A stretch of 64,000 bases of DNA, taken from contig CAWACK010000010.1 in the NCBI GenBank assembly GCA_963780545.1, positions 248,001-312,000 of the forward strand, read 5' to 3'. A program made the position numbers and the translations under genes. This DNA comes from UBA8941 sp963780545. Its GTDB lineage: Archaea > Thermoproteota > Bathyarchaeia > TCS64. Under the pieces are notes generated by a model, which worked only from the letters and a program-made list of their open reading frames with translations, did not search any database and was not told where the DNA came from. Each line of letters starts with the position of its first letter. The first letter of the stretch is position 1. Positions 17,947-26,394 of the stretch are shown here, in pieces.

Positions 17947-18414
17947 ATGGAGGTACTCCTTATAGAATCTAACGAAGAAGCTCAAAAAATGATAGAAAAA
18001 GCCTTTCAAGACCCAATTACTGACCTGTTACTAAAAAAGAGCAATTTAACGAAAGTACAGTTTGAAACACTTATTATTGATCTCTTAATTGATGTAATGT
18101 CAGAAGAAAAGGTTTCATTTAAGCAAAAGACTTTATTTAGAGTCAAAAAAGTCAGCAGAGGCTCATTTAGCCGTACATTAGGGCAAGCAAGGGAAAAAGT
18201 GATATCTTCAATATTCACTATTATATTACTTAACTATGTTGGGGTGTATGAAACTAAACCCTTCGAGGAGTATCAAAATCTCTCAGAAAAATTGAGAGAA
18301 TACCTGGTCCTGATAGAGCAAGCAAGTCCAACTCAATCTAAAATCCTTCTCCGAAGGATAGAGGAGGAATTAACTATTGGAATTGTGGCATCTGTCACAT
18401 CCCACAAGTCTTAA
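17947..18414 (+). CDS. Conserved-looking hypothetical protein, 155 aa
   Basis: ATG 17947 (the frame opens at 17932 but the later ATG fits better). A box A AATATATAAAA (17887-17897) lies about 55 nt upstream. Mostly alpha-helical. The middle part (VKKVSRGSFSRTLGQAREKV) resembles a DNA-binding recognition helix region, and residues 105-140 look like an amphipathic helical hairpin. I do not recognise the family. It sits in an AT-rich island, convergent with hypF, separated from it by a perfect TGTGATATCACA palindrome. Confidence 0.55.
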   Translation: MEVLLIESNEEAQKMIEKAFQDPITDLLLKKSNLTKVQFETLIIDLLIDVMSEEKVSFKQKTLFRVKKVSRGSFSRTLGQAREKVISSIFTIILLNYVGVYETKPFEEYQNLSEKLREYLVLIEQASPTQSKILLRRIEEELTIGIVASVTSHKS

Positions 18415-18431
18415 AACAATGTGATATCACA

Positions 18432-20756
18432 CTAAATCACAGTTGATAATGCTATACAAGATTGACCTAACGCTACACCGCCATCTCCAACAGGAATTTT
18501 TTGATTAGTGAAGACTTTAAATTTATTGTTTTTTAAAGATTTTAATATCATATTAGATATGAATCTATTTACAGTTACACCACCAGATAGTACTATAGTA
18601 TCGATACCTTCTTTATTGGCTATTTCTGTTGCAATCTTGGAGAACCCAATAGCCAAATATTTTTGAGCAAAAGCTGCTATATCCTGTTTTTTAAGACTAC
18701 TTTGATTTAATATTAAATATTTAAGTATATTATCAATTTTAAGCTGATATATTTCATTATTTTCTGTTATTTCAATATCGAAATTAATTTTTTCTTGGTC
18801 ACCTTTCTCAGCCAAGGCCTCTAATCTCATTGCTGGTTCTCCTTCATAGGTCCTTGTATATGTAAGACCTAGTAATGATGCCACTGAATCTAGGAAACGA
18901 CCTGAACTTGAAGTTTTAATTGTACTAGATGCTCTGGCCTGCTTAAGTATAACATTTAACTCTCTTTGACCGTTTGGTAAAGCTTTCTCTATGTGATTTT
19001 GTGTGATATCACGTATCTCATCGTCGCTCATTGTAACTGTGAGGCTTGATAAAAGCATCCTATATGGGTTGTAGGTACATAAATCTCCTCCTGGCATAGG
19101 CATATTTTGAAGATGACCTACCCTTTTATAGCCCATATACGTAGAAATAAGCACTTCACCACCCCAAATTCCACCATCAGGACCAAATCCTGCGCCATCA
19201 AGTGCTATACCGATAACATTCTCATCTGCTTTAATTCCATTCTCAGCACAGACAGACACAACATGGGCGTGATGATGCTGTGATTTAATGATGTGAGCCC
19301 CCGTTTCTTGTGATATCACCGTTGCCAACTGTGATGTCAAATAACTAGGGTTCTGGTCACACGCTATCACATCTGGATTACATGTGATTTTAAGCAGGTC
19401 ACGCATGGTATAAATGGCATTTTTCTCATAATCAAGTGTCTCTAAATTAATAATATCACCCAAGTATTGTGTTTGGTAACACTTTCCGTTGAGAGTGATG
19501 GCTGCTATATTGCTCGATTCGGTTCCAACAGCAAAAGATATTCCATTTTTAATCGGAATTTCTACGGGATCGGGAACATATCCCCTTGATCGACGAATAA
19601 AAGCGGTTCTGCCCTCGTTTATCCGAAGTAAAGAGTCATCACATCTGTTTATTATTGATCTATTGTGTAATAGGAAATAGTCAGCAATCCCTTTCATTTC
19701 AATTATTGCAGTCTCATTCGTAATAGCCATCGGGAGATTCGATTTGTTTCCACTGGTCATCACTAGTGCCGGCTCTCCAAGCCTCTTGAAGAGCATAACT
19801 TGTATACCGGTGTATGGGAGCATAATACCAAAGCGGTTCAAACCTGGTGCAACGAGGTCGGAGACTGCTTCGCCTTTCTTCTCTACTAGAACAATTGGCT
19901 TCTGCCAGGACGCGAGGGCTTTAGACTCGTATATGTCGGGAGCGGCGAAGACTTTCACTGCCGTGAGATCGGGAGACATTAAGGCGAAGGGTTGAAACGG
20001 CCGGTTCTTTCTCCTTCTGAGTTCCGCTACAGGTTCATCTCGGGTTGCTAATACAGCCAGGTGGATTCCACCGATCCCCTTTATAGCTAAAATATGGCCC
20101 TCTTTTAGAAGTTTGGAGGCCTCTGAGAAGACATCATTTGCCTCGATCTCAGCTCCTGAGCTGTCATGTAGGCTCATCTTTGGTCCACAACGTTTGCAGG
20201 TGATGCCTTGGGCGTCGAATCGCCTATTAAGTGGGTTCCTAAAATCATTCCCGCAAGCCTCGCACATAGGGAAGGAATTCATATGGGTTCTCTCTCTGTC
20301 GTAGGGGAGGGCCTTGACACCTGTGAAACGTGGCCCACACCAAGCGCAAGCGGTAAAAGGATACTCGAACCAACGCCCTTGCGGGTCCTCCATGTCGCTG
20401 AGGCACTCCTTACAGATCCCGATGTCAGGTGGGAAGATTCCCGAGGCGACCTGTTTTCCATTTCTGCTCTTGTCTATGATGAACTCCTTGAACCTTCCCC
20501 GGTATGGTCTATATATAGTGTGTACTTCGCTGATCTCCGAAACTGGGGGTACTTCCCTTTGGATGGATCTTATGAAATTTTCAACGTTTTCCAGAGGTCC
20601 TTCGGCGACGATCTCGACACCTGCATCTCCGAGGTTGATGACATAACCTCTCAATTTGTGGCGAACAGCCAACCTAAATATGAAAGGTCGGAAGCCTACC
20701 CCCTGAACCCTGCCCGACACGTGGGTCTCGGCCTCTACAAAGCTCGGAAAGCCCAA
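18432..20756 (-). CDS. hypF: HypF, carbamoyl transferase for NiFe-hydrogenase maturation
   Basis: 774 aa, full length. Domain order: acylphosphatase (about 8-95, GRVQGVGFRPFIFRLA), two zinc-finger units (CKEC/CAWC and CEAC/CKRC, about 110-190), YrdC-like (about 200-385) and Kae1-like (about 400-774, with QHHHAHV and DGAGFGPDGGIWGG). HypF makes carbamoyl-AMP and passes the group to HypE on the way to the CN ligands. No other hyp or hydrogenase gene is in the window. The 5' two domains are GC-rich like the neighbours, while the Kae1-like part (18.4-19.5 kb) is AT-rich. Start TTG 20756. Confidence 0.93.
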   Translation of the reverse strand: MGFPSFVEAETHVSGRVQGVGFRPFIFRLAVRHKLRGYVINLGDAGVEIVAEGPLENVENFIRSIQREVPPVSEISEVHTIYRPYRGRFKEFIIDKSRNGKQVASGIFPPDIGICKECLSDMEDPQGRWFEYPFTACAWCGPRFTGVKALPYDRERTHMNSFPMCEACGNDFRNPLNRRFDAQGITCKRCGPKMSLHDSSGAEIEANDVFSEASKLLKEGHILAIKGIGGIHLAVLATRDEPVAELRRRKNRPFQPFALMSPDLTAVKVFAAPDIYESKALASWQKPIVLVEKKGEAVSDLVAPGLNRFGIMLPYTGIQVMLFKRLGEPALVMTSGNKSNLPMAITNETAIIEMKGIADYFLLHNRSIINRCDDSLLRINEGRTAFIRRSRGYVPDPVEIPIKNGISFAVGTESSNIAAITLNGKCYQTQYLGDIINLETLDYEKNAIYTMRDLLKITCNPDVIACDQNPSYLTSQLATVISQETGAHIIKSQHHHAHVVSVCAENGIKADENVIGIALDGAGFGPDGGIWGGEVLISTYMGYKRVGHLQNMPMPGGDLCTYNPYRMLLSSLTVTMSDDEIRDITQNHIEKALPNGQRELNVILKQARASSTIKTSSSGRFLDSVASLLGLTYTRTYEGEPAMRLEALAEKGDQEKINFDIEITENNEIYQLKIDNILKYLILNQSSLKKQDIAAFAQKYLAIGFSKIATEIANKEGIDTIVLSGGVTVNRFISNMILKSLKNNKFKVFTNQKIPVGDGGVALGQSCIALSTVI

Positions 20757-20845
20757 ACCAATTCACAGCTATGAGGGTTGAAGGTTATTAAATGATGAGC
20801 TAAGGTTGCCATCAGTCAGTGATAATAACCGAAGGATAAAAAAGC

Positions 20846-21556
20846 TTGACAGATAATATTCACACAGGAGCATTAGACGGCGATACCTTGGATCTGACAA
20901 TTACCGCGGCCGCCCTACTTTTAGTCATAGTAGCTGCCTCAATCGTCTTCTATCGTAAGATAGTCGAGGCGACTAAGGAATATGAGGGTGCTAGAGACTC
21001 GGTTCATAACATCACTTTCGGTTTTACTCGCCAAGTGAACCGCCTTCAGCAAGATTTAGCAAAGGTCGAGAACGGGGCTTCGACTGCAAAGATTGTCGCA
21101 TCTGAGGCTCTAAAGAATAGCGGCGAGGCGAAGCAAGCAACCCTGAAGGGCCTCGAAGCGGTGAAGAGTCTTCAAGATCGCGTTGAGTCGACAGAGTCTG
21201 AAGTCGAGACAATTAAAAGGGAGGTCCAGAAGCTCGCCACAGCTCCAAAACAGCAGGTTTTGGTCCGTCAGGATATCTCCGCCCCCATCCCTGTCCAAGG
21301 TGGAAACGTTCTCGGGCAGCTCACTGAGACTGAGCTCGCAGCCCTAAAGAAAATCGCGGAACTAGGAGAGGGAACTGTCCCTGAGATAAAAGAACATATA
21401 GGCACTACACGTGAACACACTGCTCGGATGCTCAAGAAGCTCTACGAATCCGGATTCGTAGACCGTAGTACCAATAAAATGCCTTATCGATACAGCGTCC
21501 GTAAAGAGATACGCGACCTCATCCAGCAGCAGCCAGAGCAGAAAGCTAGCCTCTAA
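20846..21556 (+). CDS. Membrane-anchored coiled-coil winged-helix DNA-binding protein
   Basis: 236 aa from TTG 20846. One transmembrane helix (about 17-37, ITAAALLLVIVAASIVFY), a long coiled coil (about 40-135), a short proline-containing linker and a C-terminal wHTH (about 155-225; LTETELAALKKIAELGEG, then HTARMLKKLYESGFVDR). The helix-turn-helix resembles MarR/archaeal wHTH modules. The layout puts a DNA-binding domain on the cytoplasmic side of the membrane. Its targets are unknown. Single gene, divergent from hypF across 89 bp. Confidence 0.75.
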   Translation: MTDNIHTGALDGDTLDLTITAAALLLVIVAASIVFYRKIVEATKEYEGARDSVHNITFGFTRQVNRLQQDLAKVENGASTAKIVASEALKNSGEAKQATLKGLEAVKSLQDRVESTESEVETIKREVQKLATAPKQQVLVRQDISAPIPVQGGNVLGQLTETELAALKKIAELGEGTVPEIKEHIGTTREHTARMLKKLYESGFVDRSTNKMPYRYSVRKEIRDLIQQQPEQKASL

Positions 21557-21599
21557 AACATTCTTTGTCAACACTCATTTTCTGGGAACTGAACAAAAT

Positions 21600-21630
21600 A
21601 CGTCAATCACTTATACTACGATATTGACGT
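21600..21630. promoter_or_regulatory. Inverted repeat upstream of aldolase gene
   Basis: Perfect 8-bp arms ACGTCAAT (21600-21607) and ATTGACGT (21623-21630) with a 15-nt spacer, in the 150-bp gap between the wHTH gene and the DapA-family gene. A TTAAATA box A follows about 45 nt later. It may be an operator or a terminator hairpin of the upstream gene. Confidence 0.35.
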
Positions 21631-21706
21631 GATACACCTCTTCCTAACCCTCATGCGCAAGACAGGTCTTAAATAAATACTAAAACAACTAATTTAGAGG
21701 TCTGAA

Positions 21707-22594
21707 TTGGAAAAACTAAGTGGAATCATCCCGCCCATGACAACTCCCTTTACTAAAAACGATGAGATCGACCTCAAGTTACTCAAGGCCGATACTAAGT
21801 ATATGATAGAGAAGGCTAAGGTCCATGGTCTAGCCGTCGGAGGAAGTACCGGCGAAGGCCACACCCTCACCACAGAGGAGCTTAGATCTGCGCTTGAGGT
21901 AGTCACTAAGGAAACGAATGGTCGTGTCCCCATAATAGCCGGCGTAATCGTTGATAGCACCCGCGCGGCCATCGAGCGCAGCAAGGCGGTTTGCGACCTA
22001 CCTATTGCAGCGCTTCAGATCACACCCGTCCACTACCTCTTCAAGCCTAATGACGAAGCCATGTATACTCATTTCAAGAAAATCTCTGAGGAAGTTAAGG
22101 TTCCACTTCTCATCTACAACGTCGTCCCTTGGAGCTATTGCTCACCTCAGCTCCTCGTTAAAATTATCACCGAGGTTCCCGGTGTCATAGGTGTTAAACA
22201 GAGCGCTAGCGATGTCAAACTTCTAGCCGACCTCATACACGATCTAAATGACAGGGGTCGTATTTTTACAGCCGTAGATGCGCTTCTTTACCCGAGTTTT
22301 GCACTAGGCGCCCACGGCGCAATTGCAGCCATACTTACCGCGGTCCCAGAACTCTGTGTTCAGCTATGGAATGAGGTACAGGCAGGTGACCACAAGAAAG
22401 CGGTTAAAACCCACAATAGGCTTCTCACAATTTGGAACGCCCTCGCCGCAGACAACCTACCAGCTAACACAAAGACCGCTATGGAGCTCCAGGGACGCAA
22501 AGCAGGCAGACCTAGACCTCCAATGCCACCCAGCTCCAACGCTCAGAAGGCAGCTATTAAAAAGGCGCTGATGGACGCAGGCGTAGTCAACTAA
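21707..22594 (+). CDS. DapA/N-acetylneuraminate lyase family aldolase
   Basis: 295 aa TIM-barrel class I aldolase. The Schiff-base Lys is K164 (GVIGVKQSAS), the catalytic Tyr is Y137 (IYNVVPWS) and the substrate loop reads GGSTGEGHTLT in place of the usual GTTGE of dihydrodipicolinate synthase. The family includes lysine biosynthesis DHDPS and several sugar-acid aldolases; with no lysine genes nearby, the exact reaction is open. Start TTG 21707. A poly-T run (22603-22610) just after the stop is a plausible archaeal terminator. Confidence 0.87.
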   Translation: MEKLSGIIPPMTTPFTKNDEIDLKLLKADTKYMIEKAKVHGLAVGGSTGEGHTLTTEELRSALEVVTKETNGRVPIIAGVIVDSTRAAIERSKAVCDLPIAALQITPVHYLFKPNDEAMYTHFKKISEEVKVPLLIYNVVPWSYCSPQLLVKIITEVPGVIGVKQSASDVKLLADLIHDLNDRGRIFTAVDALLYPSFALGAHGAIAAILTAVPELCVQLWNEVQAGDHKKAVKTHNRLLTIWNALAADNLPANTKTAMELQGRKAGRPRPPMPPSSNAQKAAIKKALMDAGVVN

Positions 22595-22790
22595 CCATCG
22601 AATTTTTTTTAATTATAACACATCTCCAAATTATAAATAACAGATATTTTGTTTATAGAGAAGAAAATAATATTCCTATCATTAACCTCCATTGGGCAAG
22701 AAACACGAGAAACATTTTCATCCTTATTACCATTTGCTAAACATGAGCCGAGGAGTCTTTATACGCCTTCAATCCATCAGAAGTAGCCGT

Positions 22791-23132
22791 ATGAAGACCA
22801 ACAGCGTAGATAAGGCACCGCGAATGAACCCTGCTAAGGGAGTAGAAATCATAATACTAGGAAACACTGACAAGGTCATGTTAACCCACATTATTTGCCA
22901 ATATGGCGCAGTCATCGCAGAACATAGTCACCCCCATGACCAGATCGGGACTTGTATACAAGGTGAAGGCGAACTCATCTCGGGTGGCAAGAAACTCAAG
23001 ACTGTCCCAGGTGCAAGCTGGTGTATCCAAGGCGGAGAACCACACAGCTGGAAGAACACCGCCAAGGGTGAAACCATCCTCGTTGAGACCTTCTCACCGC
23101 CCCGTGAAGACTACCTTTCCAAGGCTAAATAA
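22791..23132 (+). CDS. Cupin-domain protein
   Basis: 113 aa single cupin barrel. Metal-binding motif one reads HSHPHDQIGTCIQGEGEL and motif two PGASWCIQGGEPHSW. The frame is open from 22692, but a TTTATAC box at 22759-22765 lies 26 nt before ATG 22791, so a leaderless start there fits both promoter and family length. The function (small-molecule binding, isomerase or dioxygenase) is not deducible. It is followed after 20 bp by the DP1 gene. Confidence 0.8.
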   Translation: MKTNSVDKAPRMNPAKGVEIIILGNTDKVMLTHIICQYGAVIAEHSHPHDQIGTCIQGEGELISGGKKLKTVPGASWCIQGGEPHSWKNTAKGETILVETFSPPREDYLSKAK

Positions 23133-23152
23133 ACTGAGGGTGAGACTCCCTC

Positions 23153-24631
23153 TTGAGCCAGCTGACGCCCCAGTTCCTCCAAAGAATCATCGAGGCAGGC
23201 TACGAGCTTAGTCCAGATGCTTACACCTACCTCATGGGGCTCCCTACAGAAGCATCAGAGACCCTCATCCAGAAGGCAATAATTAAGGCTGAAAACACCC
23301 CACAGCCAATTCTAGTCCTGGATAAGGGCTACTTTCTTAGCTTCGTAGAGACCTCCAAACCTGAACCCATTCCACAAAAGATCCATAATATCCCAGCGAA
23401 GTACCATGGTGCACCACTTAAGATTCTCGATGAGGAGCCTGCTCAACCCGCTAGCGACGCTGATGGGTTCATCCATTACTTCCAGAGCCGTTACGACCGC
23501 CTAGAAGCAATCCTCAAGCGACGTGTCGACCTCAAAGACGCAATATCGATAGAGCAGGCTATCAAACTCCCAATTAAAACAAAGCTCAAGACAATAGGCA
23601 TTGTAACTGAAAAGCGAACTAGAGGGAGCAAATTCTTCGTAGAACTCGAAGATCGCAAATCAAGCATCAGCGTCATGTCAACGGACGAGGAGACGATCCG
23701 ACACGGCCTAGAGATCCAGGAGGACCAGGTAATCGCAGTTGATGCTGTCAAGTACACCGACGATCTCCTTGTGGCCAACGACTGGATCTGGCCCGATGTC
23801 CCCAACAACACCCCCCACAGGAGTTCCGAGCCACTCTATGCTGCTTTACTCGCAGACATCCATATAGGCTCAAAATACTTTCGAGCTGACCTCTTCGACA
23901 AATTCCTCGATTGGATGAATCTCAACCTCGGTCCACCCCAGAGTAGGGAGGCCGCCGCACGCGTCAAATACGTCATTATCGCAGGTGACCTCGTGGACGG
24001 TGTCGGTATCTATCCAGAGCAGCTAGACGAACTCACTATACCCAACATCCGCGAACAATACCGCGCCGCAGCCGAGCTACTCGCGAAGCTCCCCGACTAC
24101 ATCGAGATCGTTATCACCCCAGGTAACCACGACGCCACCCGCCAAAGTATGCCTCAGCCAACCATCCCCAAGGAATATGCCAAGGAACTTCATGATGACT
24201 CACGCGTAAAGATGCTCCCAAGCCCTTGTAGGTTGAATCTAAACGGCGTCGAGATCCTAGTCGAGCATGGTAAGGGTATGGACGACATCCTAAGCTCCAC
24301 GCCGGGGTATGAGTTTCGCCACCCAATCAAGGCTATGGAGCTCCTCTTCCGGTGCCGTCACCTAGCCCCACGTTATGGTCAGAGTACCCCAATCGCCCCT
24401 GAGCAGACCGACAGACTTGTTATAGACAGCATCCCCGACGTAATGCTAATGGGTCACATTCACATCAACGAAACCAAACGCTACAAGGGTGTTACCCTTG
24501 TTTCAGCTGGCTCATGGCAGGAACAGACCCCCTTCCAGAAACGCATGCAGATAGAGCCTACGACCGGCGTCGCAACTATCTTCGACCTCCAGACACACCA
24601 GACTCTCGACCTCGACTTCAAACGCTTCTAG
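23153..24631 (+). CDS. polB: DNA polymerase D small subunit DP1 (3'-5' exonuclease)
   Basis: 492 aa. N-terminal helical domain (about 1-60), an OB fold (about 125-215) and a calcineurin-like nuclease domain with DIHIGS (about 235), GDLVDG (about 281), GNHDATR (about 326), VEHGKGMDD and GHIHINE (about 434). The metal-binding residues are all present, so proofreading is expected. Start TTG 23153. It overlaps the convergent DUF99 gene by 14 bp at the 3' end. Partner of DP2. Confidence 0.95.
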   Translation: MSQLTPQFLQRIIEAGYELSPDAYTYLMGLPTEASETLIQKAIIKAENTPQPILVLDKGYFLSFVETSKPEPIPQKIHNIPAKYHGAPLKILDEEPAQPASDADGFIHYFQSRYDRLEAILKRRVDLKDAISIEQAIKLPIKTKLKTIGIVTEKRTRGSKFFVELEDRKSSISVMSTDEETIRHGLEIQEDQVIAVDAVKYTDDLLVANDWIWPDVPNNTPHRSSEPLYAALLADIHIGSKYFRADLFDKFLDWMNLNLGPPQSREAAARVKYVIIAGDLVDGVGIYPEQLDELTIPNIREQYRAAAELLAKLPDYIEIVITPGNHDATRQSMPQPTIPKEYAKELHDDSRVKMLPSPCRLNLNGVEILVEHGKGMDDILSSTPGYEFRHPIKAMELLFRCRHLAPRYGQSTPIAPEQTDRLVIDSIPDVMLMGHIHINETKRYKGVTLVSAGSWQEQTPFQKRMQIEPTTGVATIFDLQTHQTLDLDFKRF

Positions 24632-25172
24632 TCAAACCACGGGCAATCAAACCAGCAACCCGAATAGGCTCAGGGATCCTGGTCAATGTCGCCGATCCTT
24701 TGAGAACATTCTCAGCCCACTCAGACGACTCCCCAACAACCTCAAAGAACACCGGAGGTGAACCCAACAGAGTTACCGTACTGTAAATTTCCCCTAAATG
24801 CTCGATAGGACTCCAACGATTCTCCCAATCCTCGAAGTGGGCCTTAAGCGCAGAGAGAACAGACAAGCTATCCGGCATATTACCAGAGTATACAATGACT
24901 GGCACGCCCAAAATTCTATGAACTCTTACCACGTCAACGATATTGAAACCTGCGAAGGAAACCCCGCCGAGGATCAAGGCGTCGCATCGGATCTTTACAA
25001 GCATATCAACGATGGTGTCAGTCGCATCCATACCGTCGACGGTTACTTGACCCAACTTCACCGCCTTTATAGCATCTCCACTCATCTCTACAGCACATAA
25101 TAGGGTTCTTTGATTGGGCTTGAACGCGATGAATCTACCGTCTTCGACGCCGACTAGATCGAGAAGACTCAA
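24618..25172 (-). CDS. DUF99 protein, endonuclease V-like fold
   Basis: 184 aa. Family pattern: VGVEDGRF, DGMDATDTI and LILGGVSFAGFNIVD. DUF99 has an RNase H-like fold related to endonuclease V; the role is unproven. TTG 25172 overlaps the stop of the upstream RHH gene by 4 nt (TTGA), so the two are translated together. It overlaps the 3' end of the DP1 gene by 14 bp in convergent arrangement. Confidence 0.85.
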   Translation of the reverse strand: MSLLDLVGVEDGRFIAFKPNQRTLLCAVEMSGDAIKAVKLGQVTVDGMDATDTIVDMLVKIRCDALILGGVSFAGFNIVDVVRVHRILGVPVIVYSGNMPDSLSVLSALKAHFEDWENRWSPIEHLGEIYSTVTLLGSPPVFFEVVGESSEWAENVLKGSATLTRIPEPIRVAGLIARGLTRSV

Positions 25173-25618
25173 TACTTCTCGAGCTTACCCTTGATCTGGC
25201 ACTTAATAAGGAACTGGGGGTAGGCCTTCTTCGGCACCTTTACTTCGCCTGAGAGGATTACGATCTTTTCGATCCCTCTGAGCGCCTCTAGATCAATGTC
25301 CTTCTCGAAGACCAGCGTTCCGCTGCTCTCTATCTTGAAAGGACCCATATCCCTGCTTATGTCTAAGACGTCGTTCTTCGAAAGCGTGACTTCACCCTCA
25401 TCCTCCACCGTGAGTACGAAGCTCCCTGCGTGCTGCGTAGAGCCGTCGTTAGCCATCGACTCTAACGGCACCTCAGGACTTAGATCCCCATCGATGTACG
25501 CTTTAAGGGCGGAATTCACCAGATCGCTGACACGTTTACCATCCTTCTTCGCCATCGAGAAGACCTCGTTGTAAAGGCCCGTATCAAGGCCTCGGATGGC
25601 TACAGTTTTGCGTGTCAT
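25169..25618 (-). CDS. Ribbon-helix-helix protein with C-terminal beta-rich domain
   Basis: 149 aa. Residues 3-45 fit a ribbon-helix-helix DNA-binding domain (KTVAIRGLDTGLYNEVF, then KRVSDLVNSALKAYI). The C-terminal part (about 65-149) is rich in short beta strands (SGTLVFEKDIDLEALRGIEK, VILSGEVKVP), somewhat like a bactofilin-type solenoid; that similarity is only an impression. ATG 25618. It is the first gene of a two-gene unit with DUF99. A strong palindromic site lies directly upstream, so autoregulation is likely. Confidence 0.72.
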   Translation of the reverse strand: MTRKTVAIRGLDTGLYNEVFSMAKKDGKRVSDLVNSALKAYIDGDLSPEVPLESMANDGSTQHAGSFVLTVEDEGEVTLSKNDVLDISRDMGPFKIESSGTLVFEKDIDLEALRGIEKIVILSGEVKVPKKAYPQFLIKCQIKGKLEKY

Positions 25619-25633
25619 GTTTACTATTCGACC

Positions 25634-25673
25634 AGATTACTTGTTTACATGTTTACTTGTTAACAAGTAATCT
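25634..25673. promoter_or_regulatory. Palindromic operator in divergent RHH/wHTH promoter
   Basis: Perfect 12-bp inverted repeat AGATTACTTGTT (25634-25645) and AACAAGTAATCT (25662-25673). Inside it lies a perfect 14-bp palindrome ACTTGTTAACAAGT (25655-25668), plus two GTTTAC words at 25644 and 25651. It abuts a CTTATAAG box (25673-25680). This array of half-sites is what RHH dimers bind cooperatively, and the RHH gene starts 16 bp away. Confidence 0.65.
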
Positions 25674-25734
25674 TATAAGCTTATCGCGGCTGTTTTCCTT
25701 TCGCCGACGACAGGCGGGTTATGGAGGCTATATT

Positions 25735-26394
25735 ATGGCGCGAGTTATACCCCTGAGAGATGCGTTAAACGGCGATAAAAGTCGATCGGTTAGCAGGGTT
25801 AAGCCGGAGGAGAGTAATTTTGTTCAATATACTCAGATTTTTCGTCAGCTTCTCCTTCTTAATGAGAAGAATGACCTTGCCACTACTTTGAAGAATATTC
25901 AGGAGCTCCTTAATTTTAGTGAGAATATTTTTAGTTCTACGGCGGTCGCTGAGACGTTTCTGTATTTTTGTTTGCATGGGGCGGCGACTGCTTGGGTTCT
26001 TCAGATGGAGCTTAATCAGCCGGAGGCTACTGTTTATAGGACCCTTAAGAGGTTGAGGGCTGTTGGGCTTATTAGTCCTGCGTTGAAGGTTTCGAAGGTT
26101 CAGTCTAGTAAGGGTGGTCCGCGTCCGACGATTTGGGCGCTTGGGAGCGCTAGTGGGGATGAGATTGCTGCTGCCCTTAAGCATCATTATAGGACTTTGA
26201 GTCCGAAGTATAGGGTTGCGGAGGAGGTTGCTCAGACTATTCTTGACCAGTATGTGAAGAAGGGTCGTGAGGAGATTACTTACAGGGATCTTTTGGAGCA
26301 GATTAAGGGGATGCGTATTCCGTTTAAGGCTCCTGATATTGCGGACTTGGCTGCTCAGTATCTTGTTGAGAAGGGTGTTAAGGTCTGGCGTTAA
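25735..26394 (+). CDS. Winged-helix transcriptional regulator
   Basis: 219 aa. ATG 25735 with GGAGG 8 nt upstream; the longer open frame to 25612 would run across the operator and is rejected. A wHTH sits at about 75-125 (LNQPEATVYRTLKRLRAVGL, then a GGPRPTIWAL wing), with helical flanks and a C-terminal segment that may be a second small HTH (about 165-219). Divergent from the RHH gene and sharing its operator. Codons are strongly T/G-ending, unlike most neighbours. It overlaps the convergent MBL gene by 4 bp. Confidence 0.72.
   Translation: MARVIPLRDALNGDKSRSVSRVKPEESNFVQYTQIFRQLLLLNEKNDLATTLKNIQELLNFSENIFSSTAVAETFLYFCLHGAATAWVLQMELNQPEATVYRTLKRLRAVGLISPALKVSKVQSSKGGPRPTIWALGSASGDEIAAALKHHYRTLSPKYRVAEEVAQTILDQYVKKGREEITYRDLLEQIKGMRIPFKAPDIADLAAQYLVEKGVKVWR

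Noticed and set aside
17784..17972. Rightward 62-aa frame before the 155-aa gene
   Set aside because: Phe/Ile/Tyr-rich translation of AT-rich promoter DNA.
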